This document shows, piece by piece, positions 42,296 to 53,500 of a DNA stretch of 64,000 nucleotides. A program made the translations under genes and the position numbers. The stretch comes from G965229605 sp965229605 (GTDB lineage Bacteria > Pseudomonadota > Alphaproteobacteria > CBDDJK01). Location of the stretch: the NCBI GenBank assembly GCA_965229605.1, contig OZ245892.1, positions 124,001 through 188,000 of the forward strand, read 5' to 3'. The first letter of the stretch is position 1. Every line of letters starts with the position of its first letter. Under the pieces are notes generated by a model. It saw only the letters and a program-made list of their open reading frames with translations. It was not told the DNA's origin and searched no databases.

Positions 42296-43800
42296 GATTC
42301 GTTTAACCTTTCTTCAAGCAGACGGTTCACCGCAGCCGGGTTGGCCTGACCACGGGTTTCTTTCATCACCTGCCCCACAAACCAGCCTTTAAGGCCGGTT
42401 TTCCCGGACCGATATTTTTTCACTTGTTCGGCGTTATCGGTCATAATCTTGTCAATAATTGTTGAAAGTTCTGTTTCATCATTCATTTGCCGCAAGCCGC
42501 GCTGGTCGATGATTTGCGCGGGGTCATTGCCTGTTTCAACCATATCATCGAATATATCTTTAGCCATTTTTCCAGAAATGTCACCAGATTCGATCAAGCT
42601 GACCAGCTGGCCCAGCTGTTTGGGAGAGACTTTGCATTCTGCAAGGTTTGTGCCTGATTTGGTCAGGCGACCAAAGAGTTCAACGGTGAGCCAGCTGGCG
42701 AGGGTCCGGGGATTGGCCCCGGTAGCAAGGGCGGCGGTGAAATAATCGGCGGTTTCGCGTTCCGAGACAATGACGCTGGCATCATAGGCTTGTAGCCCGT
42801 GGTCAGCCACCAGCCGGTCTTTCATCTGGTCGGGCAGTTCGGGCAGGCTTTTTCGGGCGTCTTCGATTTCCTCTTTACTTAAAATCAGCGGCAGCAGGTC
42901 GGGGTCAGGAAAATAGCGATAGTCATGCGCATCTTCCTTGGAGCGCATGGAGCGGGTTTCCCCTTTCGCCGGATCATAAAGCCTGGTTTCCTGATGGATG
43001 GTGCCGCCTTCATCAAGAATTTGCATCTGTCGTTTGGCTTCAGTCTCGACGGCCTGACGGATAAAGCGCAGACTATTGACGTTTTTGACTTCGGTCCGTG
43101 TGCCGAGTTCTCCACCGGGTCGGCGCAAGGACAGATTGATATCTGCTCGCATCGAGCCTTCAGCCATATTCCCGTCCGAGGCACCGATATGACGCAAAAT
43201 CGTGCGCAGCTTGCCGACATAAGCCGCCGCTTCATCAGCAGAGCGGATATCCGGGAAAGACACAATTTCCATCAAGGCCACCCCGGCCCGGTTCAGATCA
43301 ATGAAGCTCAAGTCAGGATGCTGGTCATGCAGGGATTTTCCGGCATCTTGTTCAAGATGGAGGCGTTCAATGCGGATTTTACGCTTTTGCGTGTCTTCGC
43401 TTATGGCCTCCCCTCTTGCTTCCAGATCAATCATCACATGACCATTGCCGACGATTGGCTGGTCAAACTGCGATATCTGATAGCCTTGCGGCAAATCGGG
43501 ATAAAAATAATTCTTGCGGGCAAAGACCGACACCGGGTTGATCACGGCCTCCAAAGCCAGCCCGGTGCGGATGGCCTGGCGCACACATTCTTTATTGATC
43601 ACCGGCAACATGCCCGGAAAGGCCGCATCAATATTTGATACCTGGCTATTGGGGGCCCCGCCAAAATCGGTGGCCGCCGATGAAAAAAGTTTGGAGCGGC
43701 TGCTGATCTGGGCATGGACCTCAATGCCGATCACCATTTCCCACGGCCCGCTTTTGCCGTCCAGCAAAAGATTTTTTGAATGTTGCGTGGCTTCATTCAT
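42292..43800 (-). CDS. gatB: Aspartyl/glutamyl-tRNA amidotransferase subunit B
   Basis: A 502-residue subunit of GatCAB, which turns mischarged Glu-tRNA-Gln (and Asp-tRNA-Asn) into the correct amides. The N-terminus VIGIEVHAQISSRSKLFS is the family hallmark. The kinase-like cradle and YDPAKGETRSMRSKEDAHDYRYFPDPDL follow (key part MRSKEDAHDYRYFPDPD). The C-terminal tail domain ends with MKETRGQANPAAVNRLL. It lies 6 bases from gatA. Confidence 0.97.
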   Translation of the reverse strand: MNEATQHSKNLLLDGKSGPWEMVIGIEVHAQISSRSKLFSSAATDFGGAPNSQVSNIDAAFPGMLPVINKECVRQAIRTGLALEAVINPVSVFARKNYFYPDLPQGYQISQFDQPIVGNGHVMIDLEARGEAISEDTQKRKIRIERLHLEQDAGKSLHDQHPDLSFIDLNRAGVALMEIVSFPDIRSADEAAAYVGKLRTILRHIGASDGNMAEGSMRADINLSLRRPGGELGTRTEVKNVNSLRFIRQAVETEAKRQMQILDEGGTIHQETRLYDPAKGETRSMRSKEDAHDYRYFPDPDLLPLILSKEEIEDARKSLPELPDQMKDRLVADHGLQAYDASVIVSERETADYFTAALATGANPRTLASWLTVELFGRLTKSGTNLAECKVSPKQLGQLVSLIESGDISGKMAKDIFDDMVETGNDPAQIIDQRGLRQMNDETELSTIIDKIMTDNAEQVKKYRSGKTGLKGWFVGQVMKETRGQANPAAVNRLLEERLNES

Positions 43801-43805
43801 TGGAA

Positions 43806-45353
43806 TTATCCCTGATGGAGCGCGTGCAGGGCAGGGGTCAGGTCAAAGCCAGCCGAGGCTTCAAGGCTGCTGGCCAGGCGGAACAGGGTTGCTTCTTCAA
43901 ACGGGCGGCCAATCATCTGCACGCCAAGCGGTAATCCAGTTTCATTTGGGCCACTCTCACTTAATCCAACAGGCTGGCTGATGGCAGGCAGTCCGGCCAG
44001 ATTGACCGGGACCGTGAAGATATCATTCAGATACATGGATACAGGATTCTGGGAAACCGGGTCCTGATCCTGCTGGTCAATCGGGAAAGCCGGGGTCGGC
44101 GCCGCCGGAGTCAGGATGGCATCGCAGCTTTCAAAAGCGGTCATAAAATCCTGTGTGATCAGGCGGCGCACCTGCTGGGCCTTGCGGTAATAGGCATCAT
44201 AATAGCCTGCCGACAAGACATAGGTGCCAATCAAAATCCGCCGTTTGACTTCTGCGCCAAAACCTTCGGCGCGGGTGCGTTCATAAAGGTCTTCCAGATT
44301 AACCGCCCCTTCGGCGCGAAAACCATAGCGCACCCCGTCATAGCGGGCGAGATTGGCGGAGGCTTCAGCCGGGGCGATGATATAATAGGCCGCCAGCCCC
44401 ATGCCAACGGTTGGCAAGCGGATATCAACAATTTCTGCCCCGGCAGTGCGCAGCCAGTCGGCGGCCTGTTGCCAAAGCTGCTCAATGCGCGGGTTTAATG
44501 TGAGTGTATTCGCGCCGTCTGGACGAAAATCTTTCGGAATACCAATGTTCAACCCTTTAAGTCCGCCGGTTGCTGCTGATTGACAGGCCTGCACAAAATC
44601 AGGAAGGGTGGCATCGGCACTGGTGGAATCATGCGGATCATGTCCGGCCATGACCTGTAAAAGCCGGGCATTGTCTTCAACGGTGCGGGTCAGCGGCCCG
44701 GCCTGATCCAGCGAGCTGGCAAAAGCGACAATGCCAAAGCGGCTGCATCGTCCATAGGTCGGTTTCATGCCAACCACCCCGCACATGGCGGCAGGCTGGC
44801 GGATGGACCCGCCGGTATCGGTGCCGATGGCGGCCGAGGCCAGTCCGGCGGCGACGGCGGCTGCTGAGCCACCAGATGACCCACCCGGTGTGAGCTTTTG
44901 GGAAGCTCCCCCAACATATGACCAGGGGTTAATCGCCGGGCCATAGGCACTGGTGGTATTGGCAGACCCCATGGCAAATTCATCCATATTGGCCTTGCCC
45001 AGCATCACGGCTCCGGCCTCAAACAGCTTGCGGGTGATGGTTGATTCATAGGGCGGGACAAAGCCCTTTAAAATCTTGCTGCCAGCCGTTGTCTCAATAT
45101 CCCGGGTGCAAAACAGGTCCTTGATGGCAAGCGGGATGCCTTCAAGCGGCCTTGCATCTCCGTCAGCGCGGCGTTTGTCCGATTCGCGGGCTTGCGCCAG
45201 CGCATGATCCGGGGTCTGCAAAATATAGGCGTTGGTCTGGTCATCCCGCGCCATATTGCCAAGATAGGCCTGCGTGAGGTCCTCAGCCGAAAAATCCTTC
45301 TTGTCCAGACCCGACAGGGCCGCACTCAGGGAGAGTTCATATAATTCTGGCAT
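43806..45353 (-). CDS. gatA: Aspartyl/glutamyl-tRNA amidotransferase subunit A
   Basis: A 515-residue amidase-signature enzyme that releases ammonia from glutamine for GatB. The Ser-cisSer-Lys triad region is visible: GIPLAIKDLFCTRD with the catalytic Lys, and LTPGGSSGGSAAAVAAGLASAAIGTDTGGSIRQPAA (key part PGGSSGGSAAAVAAG and GTDTGGSIRQPA). Length and order within the operon gatC-gatA-gatB are typical. Confidence 0.97.
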   Translation of the reverse strand: MPELYELSLSAALSGLDKKDFSAEDLTQAYLGNMARDDQTNAYILQTPDHALAQARESDKRRADGDARPLEGIPLAIKDLFCTRDIETTAGSKILKGFVPPYESTITRKLFEAGAVMLGKANMDEFAMGSANTTSAYGPAINPWSYVGGASQKLTPGGSSGGSAAAVAAGLASAAIGTDTGGSIRQPAAMCGVVGMKPTYGRCSRFGIVAFASSLDQAGPLTRTVEDNARLLQVMAGHDPHDSTSADATLPDFVQACQSAATGGLKGLNIGIPKDFRPDGANTLTLNPRIEQLWQQAADWLRTAGAEIVDIRLPTVGMGLAAYYIIAPAEASANLARYDGVRYGFRAEGAVNLEDLYERTRAEGFGAEVKRRILIGTYVLSAGYYDAYYRKAQQVRRLITQDFMTAFESCDAILTPAAPTPAFPIDQQDQDPVSQNPVSMYLNDIFTVPVNLAGLPAISQPVGLSESGPNETGLPLGVQMIGRPFEEATLFRLASSLEASAGFDLTPALHALHQG

Positions 45354-45373
45354 AATAATATAGGCGTAACAGC

Positions 45374-45703
45374 CTATTCAACAACCTTGGGAACCGTGAA
45401 GAAATCAAGCGTGCGGGCCGGGGCATTGCTCAAAACCGTCTCCGGTCCATCCGCAGCCCTGGCCGCAGTCCTGGCCGCAGCCCTGGCCGCAACATTGACC
45501 TGATCATCGCGGCGCGGCGTGGTTGGGGGCTCCATCCGCGCCCCGGACATAGGTTCTACCCCCTCGGTGGAAATCGTGCCCAGTTGCTCGACCCACGACA
45601 GAATCGAAGATAACTCCTGTCCCAGCGGCTCAACCTCAACTGGCTCAACCCGCAAGCGGGCCAGCCGCGCCAGCTTCTTTACCGTCTCTGCATCAAGCGA
45701 CAT
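45374..45703 (-). CDS. gatC: Aspartyl/glutamyl-tRNA amidotransferase subunit C
   Basis: A 109-residue small subunit that wraps GatA and GatB together. The N-terminus SLDAETVKKLARLARLRVE and the C-terminal PARTLDFFTVPKVVE are typical. Between them lies an Ala/Arg insertion (AARAAARTAARAADG) encoded by 12-bp DNA repeats, which makes the protein slightly longer than usual. Members normally lack this stretch. Confidence 0.95.
   Translation of the reverse strand: MSLDAETVKKLARLARLRVEPVEVEPLGQELSSILSWVEQLGTISTEGVEPMSGARMEPPTTPRRDDQVNVAARAAARTAARAADGPETVLSNAPARTLDFFTVPKVVE
45451..45490. repeat. Three 12-bp tandem repeats inside gatC
   Basis: CCGCAGCCCTGG, CCGCAGTCCTGG and CCGCAGCCCTGG are adjacent at 45451-45486 and a partial fourth copy follows. 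They encode the Ala/Arg-rich insertion of GatC. Confidence 0.75.
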
Positions 45704-45856
45704 CGCGGTATTCCTTATATAACCCTGTTATCAATCTGGTTGTCCCTATCAAGCATTGTGCCAGTTTGCAATCCTTCTCAACATCTCGCCCCCTATATTA
45801 ACCGCTTCACTATATTACAGACTCGTCAAAGCCGGTTGAACATGGTTTATGGGGGC

Positions 45857-47299
45857 ATGGCAAAACCATCCATTCAATATATCTGCCAAAATTGTGGCGC
45901 GGTCTATCCGCGCTGGCAGGGGCAATGCGATTCCTGCAAGGCCTGGAATACCATTCAGGACGAACCGGCCCCGCAAGCCCCGCCGCTTGGCAAAGGCATT
46001 GCTGCCGGGGCCAGAAAGCGCGGCGGGTCATCGTTGGTCTTTCATGATTTAAACGGGGCGGGTGATCATGATTCAGACCCTGAAAAGCCCCGGCTGGTTT
46101 CAGGCATCACCGAACTTGACCGGGTGCTTGGCGGCGGGCTGGCGGCGGGTCAGGCAGTTCTGATTGGCGGCGATCCGGGGATTGGCAAGTCAACCTTGCT
46201 GCTGGAGGCGGCGGCGTTGCTCTCCAGACAGGCGCGTTGTCTTTATATCAGCGGTGAAGAAGCGATCAGCCAGATTCGCTTGCGCGCCCACCGGCTTGGC
46301 GTTGAAAATGCCCAGGTTGAACTGGCGAGTGCCGCCAATGTTCAGGATATTCAGGCTTCTATTATCCAGTCACGGCTTGCCGGAAGCGGGACACGAGCCG
46401 GTGACGGGCCGGTTGTGGTGATTGATTCCATTCAAACCATGTATGTCAGCGGGGTGGATGCGGCGCCGGGAACCGTGACACAGGTCCGGCTGTCGGCCCA
46501 GGAACTGATCCGCACCGCCAAAGACACCGGGGCCGCCGTGCTTCTGGTCGGTCATGTCACCAAAGACGGGGCGATTGCCGGGCCCCGGGTGCTTGAACAT
46601 ATGGTGGATACAGTGCTTTATTTTGAAGGGGAGCGCGCGCATCCCTATCGTATTTTGCGGGCCGTCAAAAACCGCTATGGCCCGACGGATGAAATCGGCG
46701 TCTTTGACATGACCGGCGCTGGCCTCAAGGAAGTGCCGAATCCTTCCGCGCTCTTTTTATCCGACCGTCAGGACGGAATCGCCGGGGCCGCCGTCTTTGC
46801 CGGGATGGAAGGCTCCCGCCCCTTGCTGGTCGAAGTGCAGGGGCTGATCGCACAAAGCCCGCTGGCAACCCCCCGACGTGCCGTTGTCGGCTGGGACAAT
46901 AACCGGCTCTCCATGTTGTTGGCGGTGCTGGAAACCCGCGCTGGCCTGTCACTGGCCGGACGCGATGTCTATTTGAATATCGCTGGCGGCTTGCGGATCA
47001 GCGAACCCGCCGCAGACCTCGCCGTCGCTGCCGCGCTTGTGTCCTCCGCGCTCAATCAACCGATACCGGAAGATTCTATCTTTTTTGGCGAAATCGCTCT
47101 CAGCGGCCAGGTCCGCCCGGTCGCCCGTATCGATGGACGCTTGAAAGAAGCTCAAAAACTCGGCTTCTCGCAAGCTATCGGGCCGCCCCGTCGTCAAGAG
47201 GGCCGACAAGCCACCTCCTCAGGAAAAAACGAAGCAATGAGCTATCACGAAATACGCGATGTGACCGACCTCACAGAATTTCTCCGCTCCGCCCTATAA
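45857..47299 (+). CDS. radA: DNA repair protein RadA
   Basis: RadA is a RecA-like branch-migration helicase used in recombinational repair. The 480-residue protein has the N-terminal zinc finger CQNCGAVYPRWQGQCDSCKAW, Walker A GGDPGIGKSTLL, the RadA-specific KNRYG motif (usually KNRFG) and a C-terminal Lon-like domain. The ATG at 45857 opens with AKPSIQYICQNCG and follows GGGGG; a longer frame from 45740 has no family match. Confidence 0.95.
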   Translation: MAKPSIQYICQNCGAVYPRWQGQCDSCKAWNTIQDEPAPQAPPLGKGIAAGARKRGGSSLVFHDLNGAGDHDSDPEKPRLVSGITELDRVLGGGLAAGQAVLIGGDPGIGKSTLLLEAAALLSRQARCLYISGEEAISQIRLRAHRLGVENAQVELASAANVQDIQASIIQSRLAGSGTRAGDGPVVVIDSIQTMYVSGVDAAPGTVTQVRLSAQELIRTAKDTGAAVLLVGHVTKDGAIAGPRVLEHMVDTVLYFEGERAHPYRILRAVKNRYGPTDEIGVFDMTGAGLKEVPNPSALFLSDRQDGIAGAAVFAGMEGSRPLLVEVQGLIAQSPLATPRRAVVGWDNNRLSMLLAVLETRAGLSLAGRDVYLNIAGGLRISEPAADLAVAAALVSSALNQPIPEDSIFFGEIALSGQVRPVARIDGRLKEAQKLGFSQAIGPPRRQEGRQATSSGKNEAMSYHEIRDVTDLTEFLRSAL

Positions 47300-47384
47300 A
47301 GAGTAAAATCAGTTGGCAATCAGAGAAAAACCAGCGATTACTAAAAAAATAACAAAATTCCTCAAATAAAACCAAATAAACATA

Positions 47385-47413
47385 TTGACATCAGCTCGTC
47401 AGTGTGCATATAT
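47385..47413 (+). promoter_or_regulatory. Candidate sigma-70 promoter for the RTX gene
   Basis: TTGACA at 47385-47390 is a perfect -35 box. Seventeen bases later comes ATATAT at 47408-47413, a fair -10 box. The start codon of the RTX gene is about 100 bases downstream, behind AAGGAG. The leader between them is unusually long and contains an 18-bp partial duplication (ACGTGAG at 47435 and 47453). Confidence 0.5.
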
Positions 47414-47518
47414 GCAAATATTGCTTGGTATAGGACGTGAGCCTGTATAAGCACGTGAGGTTAGCTCGGAAGAATTCCGGACGCAATGCCTGCTAGAAAG
47501 ATATAAGGAGTACTCACA

Positions 47519-50500
47519 ATGGCTGAAACATTCCAGGGAACCGCCGGTGCCGATAATATTAATGGCACATCCGATGACGACTTCATCTATGGCAATGGTG
47601 GAGCGGACTTCCTCTATGGGGAAGAAGGCGATGACGAGATCGAAGGCAACGCTGGTAATGACTACATCGACGGGGGTCAGGGCTCTGACGAGATCGATGC
47701 AGGGTCTGGCAATGACCGTGTGGTCTATGATCAGGATGATACGTCTGTCAACGGGGGTTCTGGCGCAGATACGATTGACGCCAGTGAGTCAGGAGATGCT
47801 CTTGAAATAGACCTGTCCAGCGGCGCGGATGCTTACAGCAATTTTGAGCGCATTGTATCGGGCAGCGGCGATGACACCTTGACCGGCTCGTCCAATTCGA
47901 ATGTCATTTATGGCGGCGGCGGGGATGATGTGATTGATGGTGGAGCGGGCAGTGACCGGCTCTATGGTGAAGATGGTGATGACACCGTTATTTATGACAG
48001 CGCAGATAAAACCCGTGATGGAGTCGATGGCGGGGCTGACACTGACTTGATTGATGCGTCGGGTGAAACCGGGTCGGTGACCATCAACCTTGAAAGTTCT
48101 ACGGACACCTACACCAACTTTGAAAATATCGACAGCGGGTCGGGCAACGACAAGCTGATTGGCGATGGCAACGAAAATATCATCAATGCGGGCAACGGCA
48201 ATGACACCCTGGACGGGGGCGATGGAGCGGATACTCTTTATGGGGAAGCCGGCGATGATACCATCACCTATGACGAGAATGACACGATCATTGACGGCGG
48301 AGACGGCAATGACACGCTTGTTGCAGTCGCCGATGCTGGCGGGGTCGAGATGGACCTTTCCGATGACGGGGATGCGATTGAAAATATTGAGAATCTGACC
48401 GGGAGTGATGGCGATGATACGCTGACCGGTGATGCCGATTCGAACATCCTGCTTGGGGGGAAGGGCAACGACCTTCTGACCGGTGGTGGGTCTTCTGACA
48501 CCATCAACGGGGGTGCAGGCGATGACACCATCATTTATGACGAGGATGATTCGGCGACCGGTTCTGTTATCGGGGGTCGAGGGACGGATACGCTTGATGC
48601 GTCTGTGGAGACGGCTAATCTTAATATTGACCTGAATGAATCCGGCGACCCGTTTGTGGGGATTGAGAATATTGTTGCAGGCACGGGCGATGATGTTTTG
48701 AGCGGGACCACCGGGGCGAATAGCATTGATGGTGGCGAAGGCAATGACACGATTTCTGGCGGTCGCGGGGTTGACACGCTGATTGGCGGGGATGGGAATG
48801 ACACGATTGATGGGGGCGGCGGCAATGACATTATTGACGCTGGCGAAGGGGATGACGTTGTTTATCACAGTGTGAGTGACAAAGGGACGAACACGGTTGT
48901 TGGCGGCGGCGGCACGGATACGCTTGATGCGTCGAAGAGTGGGAAGGGTCGGACGATAGACCTTTCTGACACGGATGATGCCTATACGGGCTTTGAGAAT
49001 ATTGTCGGGACGAACAAGAAAGACACTTTGACGGGTGATGATCAGGACAACACGATAGATGCCGGGTCGGGTAAAGACACGATAGACGGTGGCGAGGGTC
49101 AGGATACGATCAATGCGGGTGCCGGGAAGGACACGATCATCTTTGATGAGGATGACATTGTAGACGGTGGCGAGGGGACTGATACGCTTGACGGGACGTC
49201 TGATGATCTTGGCGACTGGACGTTTGATCTTGGTCAGGCGACGGAGATCACGAATGTTGAAAACATCACGAGTGGCGACGGGGCTGATACGATTACCGGC
49301 GATGATGCGTCCAACTTTATCAAGGGGGGTGCGGGCAACGACATTCTTGACGGCAGCGACGGCAGTGACCGTCTTTACGGTGAAGATGGCGATGACACGG
49401 TGATTTACGATTCGGCTGATACGACTCGCAATGCGGTTCGTGGCGGTTCAGGAGAGGACACGATTCAAGTTGAAAGCACGTCCACCGAAGATGTGACGAT
49501 TAACCTGCGCAGTGCGCAAGATGCGTATCAGGGCTTTGAGAATGTGACCGGTGCTGCCGGGAATGACACCCTTACGGGCAGCGGCAGTGCCAACGTGATC
49601 AAGGGTGAAGACGGCAATGATACGATCAACGGTCTTGGCGGTTCGGACAGTATTGACGGGGGCACTGGCGACGACACGATTGTGTATGATTCGGCGGATG
49701 TCTTTGTTGATGGCGGCGATGATATTGATACGCTTGATGCCTCGACCAAGGCGCGGGCGGTTACCATTGATCTGTCCAGTGACACCGATGTCTTTGAAAA
49801 CTTTGAAAATATTACAGGTAGTCGGCGTTCCGACACTTTGACCGGGAATGATGAATCAAATGTCATCACCGGCGGGCGCGGCAAGGACGTCATTGATGGC
49901 GGCGAAGGCGCGGACACCCTTTACGGAGACCAGGGCAACGATACCATTATTTATGACGCAGGCGACACCCTGATTGATGGCGGAGAGGGCAAATCAGATA
50001 CCCTGGATGCCAGCCAGTCAAGCAGCGGCGTGGATATTGACCTCAGTTCAGAGACCGATAACATTGCGAATATGGAAAATGTCATCGGCAGTGACCTTGA
50101 TGATAACTTGACCGGCGATGGCAATGTTAATCGCCTGACCGGGGGCCTGGGAGAAGATACCCTTGATGGCGGCAGCGGTCGTGACTTCCTTGATGGCGGG
50201 GCTGACAACGATACCATTATCTATGATTCGGCGGATAAACGCCGCAACTCGATTGATGGCGGCGATGGGGAAGACACCCTTGATGCCACGAGTTCGGCCT
50301 CTGCGATCAATATCAATCTGGCCAAATCCTCGGACGCTTTCACCAATATCGAGCATATCAAAGGCACCACCGCCAGCGACAAGCTTTATGGAGACGATAA
50401 AGCCAATATTCTCTCTGGCGGCGAAGGCAACGATGAAATCCGTGGCAACGGCGATTCCGAGGATCAACTCTTCGGCGAAGGCGGAGACGACATCATTGAT

Positions 50501-53500
50501 TACCATGCCGATTATGTGAATGTAGACAGCGTTGATGGCGGCGATAATGATGAAAATGGCGATACGCTGACGGCTATACGCTCAAGTTCGGCGGTCACGA
50601 TTGATCTGTCTGATGGATCGGACGCCTATACGAATTTTGAAACGCTTATTGGCAGCAACTATTCCGATGAACTGACTGGCAGTTCGGCTGCTGACACGCT
50701 GGAAGGCGGGCGCGGCGATGATACCATTGATGGCCAGGGCGGTGCGGATGCGATTGATGCCGGGCGTGGCAATGATACGGTCTATTATAGTGCCGATTAT
50801 ACGGACGCTGGAAAAATTGACGGCGGCCGGGGCCGTGACACGCTGACGGCAGAGAATGAAGGCAGTGACGTTGAAATTGATCTGTCTTCTTCAGCCAATG
50901 CCTATGATAATTTTGAAAATGTGATTGGCGGGTCGGGTAACGATACCCTGACCGGGACCACAAAATCCAACACAATCACAGGCGGTGACGGCAACGATAT
51001 CATTGACGGCGGCAAAGGCCGTGACACGATCAGCGGCGGGGCTGGCGATGATACGGTTATCTATGACAAGGCTGATTCGACTGCCGGATCGGTGGATGGC
51101 GGCGAAGGGGATGCGGACGTTATTGACGCGACAGCTGAAACCGCGCGCCGGACGATAGACCTCAATTCTTCCTCTGATGCCTATGAAAACTTTGAAATTA
51201 TCCTGTCGGGGTCCGGGCGCGATACGCTCAGCGGCAACGATGCGGATAATACCATTGATGGCGGGGCCGGAAATGATCAGATTGACGGCGGGGCTGGTGC
51301 GGATGTTCTGATCGGCGGGGCCGGAGATGATACGATTCTCTATGACGCCGACGATACAGGCACAGATGTCATTGATGGCGGCGAAGGGTATGATACGCTT
51401 GATGCTTCCTCTGAATCCAGTGACATGGTGGTTGATTTCACAGATACCAGCGATCAATTTGTCAATATAGAGAATATTGAGGCCGGGTCCGGCAATGACA
51501 CCTTGACCGGTGACGATGCGAATAACGAACTGACCGGCGGCAGTGGCAATGACACGCTTGATGGCGGGGCTGGCTCTGACGAAATTTCAGGCGGCGCTGG
51601 CGATGATATTATCACCTATGATGCTGATGATAGCGGGCGTAATGCGGTTGACGGCGGATCAGGGACCGATATCCTGATTGGTGTGAATGGCAATGAAATG
51701 ACCGTCAATCTGTCCAGCAGCAGCGATGCCTTCACCAATATTGAAAATATGACAGGGGCGGATCAGGCCGATGTGCTGACAGGTAGCTCCAGTGCCAACA
51801 GCATTGATGGTGCAGCCGGGGATGATGAAATTTCCGGCGGCGGCGGAAGTGATATCCTGCTTGGCGGAGATGGCGCCGATACGATTGATGGCGGGGCCGG
51901 GTCTGATACCATTGATGCGGGAGACGGTGACGATATCATCATCTTTGACCAGGATGACAGTTCGGTCAGCGGTGGCGCTGGAACTGCCGATACGCTTGAT
52001 GCCTCGACAGCCTCCTCCGGTGTGACCATCGATATGAATGCGAGTGCCTATAGCGCGGATGACATTGAAATCATCCTTGGCAGTGATCGTGATGATGAAA
52101 TCACATTGAAGGCCAATGCGGCCACGGTTGATGCCGGGGCTGGCAATGACCAGGTGACCGGTGCAGCCGGGGATGATTCCATCCTGGGCGGCAACGGCAA
52201 CGATATCATTGACGGCGGAGCCGGAGCGGACAGCATTGACGGCGGGGCTGGCAATGACACCATCACTTTTGATGGAACCGATGCCGGGGCCGATGGCGGC
52301 ACCGGAACCGATACGCTGGATGCCAGTGGTCACACAACTGATGAAACCTTTAATATTGGCACCGATCAGAATTTCGTTAATTTTGAAAATTACTTTGCCG
52401 GAACCGGTAATGATGTTGTCACCGGGACCGATTCAGCCAATGTCATTACCGGCGGCAACGGGGCTGATACGATTGACGGGAATGGCGGAAACGACGATAT
52501 TTCTGGCGATGCCGGAGATGATATCATCAAGGTTCAATCAACCGCAGCCAGTGCCGACGGCGGCGATGGCAGCGACACGCTGACCTTTGAAGATTTAACG
52601 TCAAATATCTCGGTCAATCTCGACACCAGCAGCAATTTTTCAAATTTTGAAACATTGACATCCGGGTCCGGGAATGACGCCCTGACGGCAGATGATTCAA
52701 CCGACACCACCATCAATGGCGGCGAAGGAAACGACACGCTAAACGGTGGCACTGGCGCTGACTGGCTGGACGGCGGTGACCACGATGACACCTTGTCGGG
52801 TGGCAGCGGGGCCGATTCGCTTGATGGCGGGACTGGCAATGATGAGCTTGATGGCGGATCAGGAGCTGATGAGCTTGATGGTGGAGAGGGCGATGATGTC
52901 CTGATCTATAACGCCAGTGATATCGAAGTTATTGGCGGGAATGGCACCGATACCATTGATGCGTCTGGCGCGAACGCTGACGTGACCATTGATCTGTCTG
53001 TGACCAGTGGAGTCTATACCGGCAATGATATCGAAGGGATCATTGGTTCAGGCAATGATGATACCCTGACCGCGCTGGCTGCAGGTGCCTCATCCCTTGA
53101 TGGCGGGGCCGGGGATGATACCCTGACCGGCAGTTCCGCAGATGACGTGCTGGAAGGTGGCAACGGCGATGACATCATTGATGGCAATGATGGTGCTGGC
53201 GACATCATTAATGGTGGCAGCGGCGATGATACGGTGACCTATTACGCCGCCATGGGAACAGCTGACGGCGACAGTGGCAGCGATACGATTGACGCATCGA
53301 CTGAGGGTACAGGCGTGACCCTTGATCTTGGATCAAGTTCAGATTATCAGAATTTTGAAAATTTTGAAGGCGGTAATGGTGATGACGTTATCACCGGGAC
53401 CACGTCCGCCAATACCATCAACGGCAATGGCGGGAATGATACGATCAATGGCCTCAGCGGCAATGATGAGATCAATGGTGGCCTCGGCGATGATACGATC

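Noticed and set aside
47789..48868. A 359-codon minus-strand frame inside the RTX gene
   Set aside because: It is the mirror of the repeats on the coding strand. The translation is low-complexity and has no family motif.
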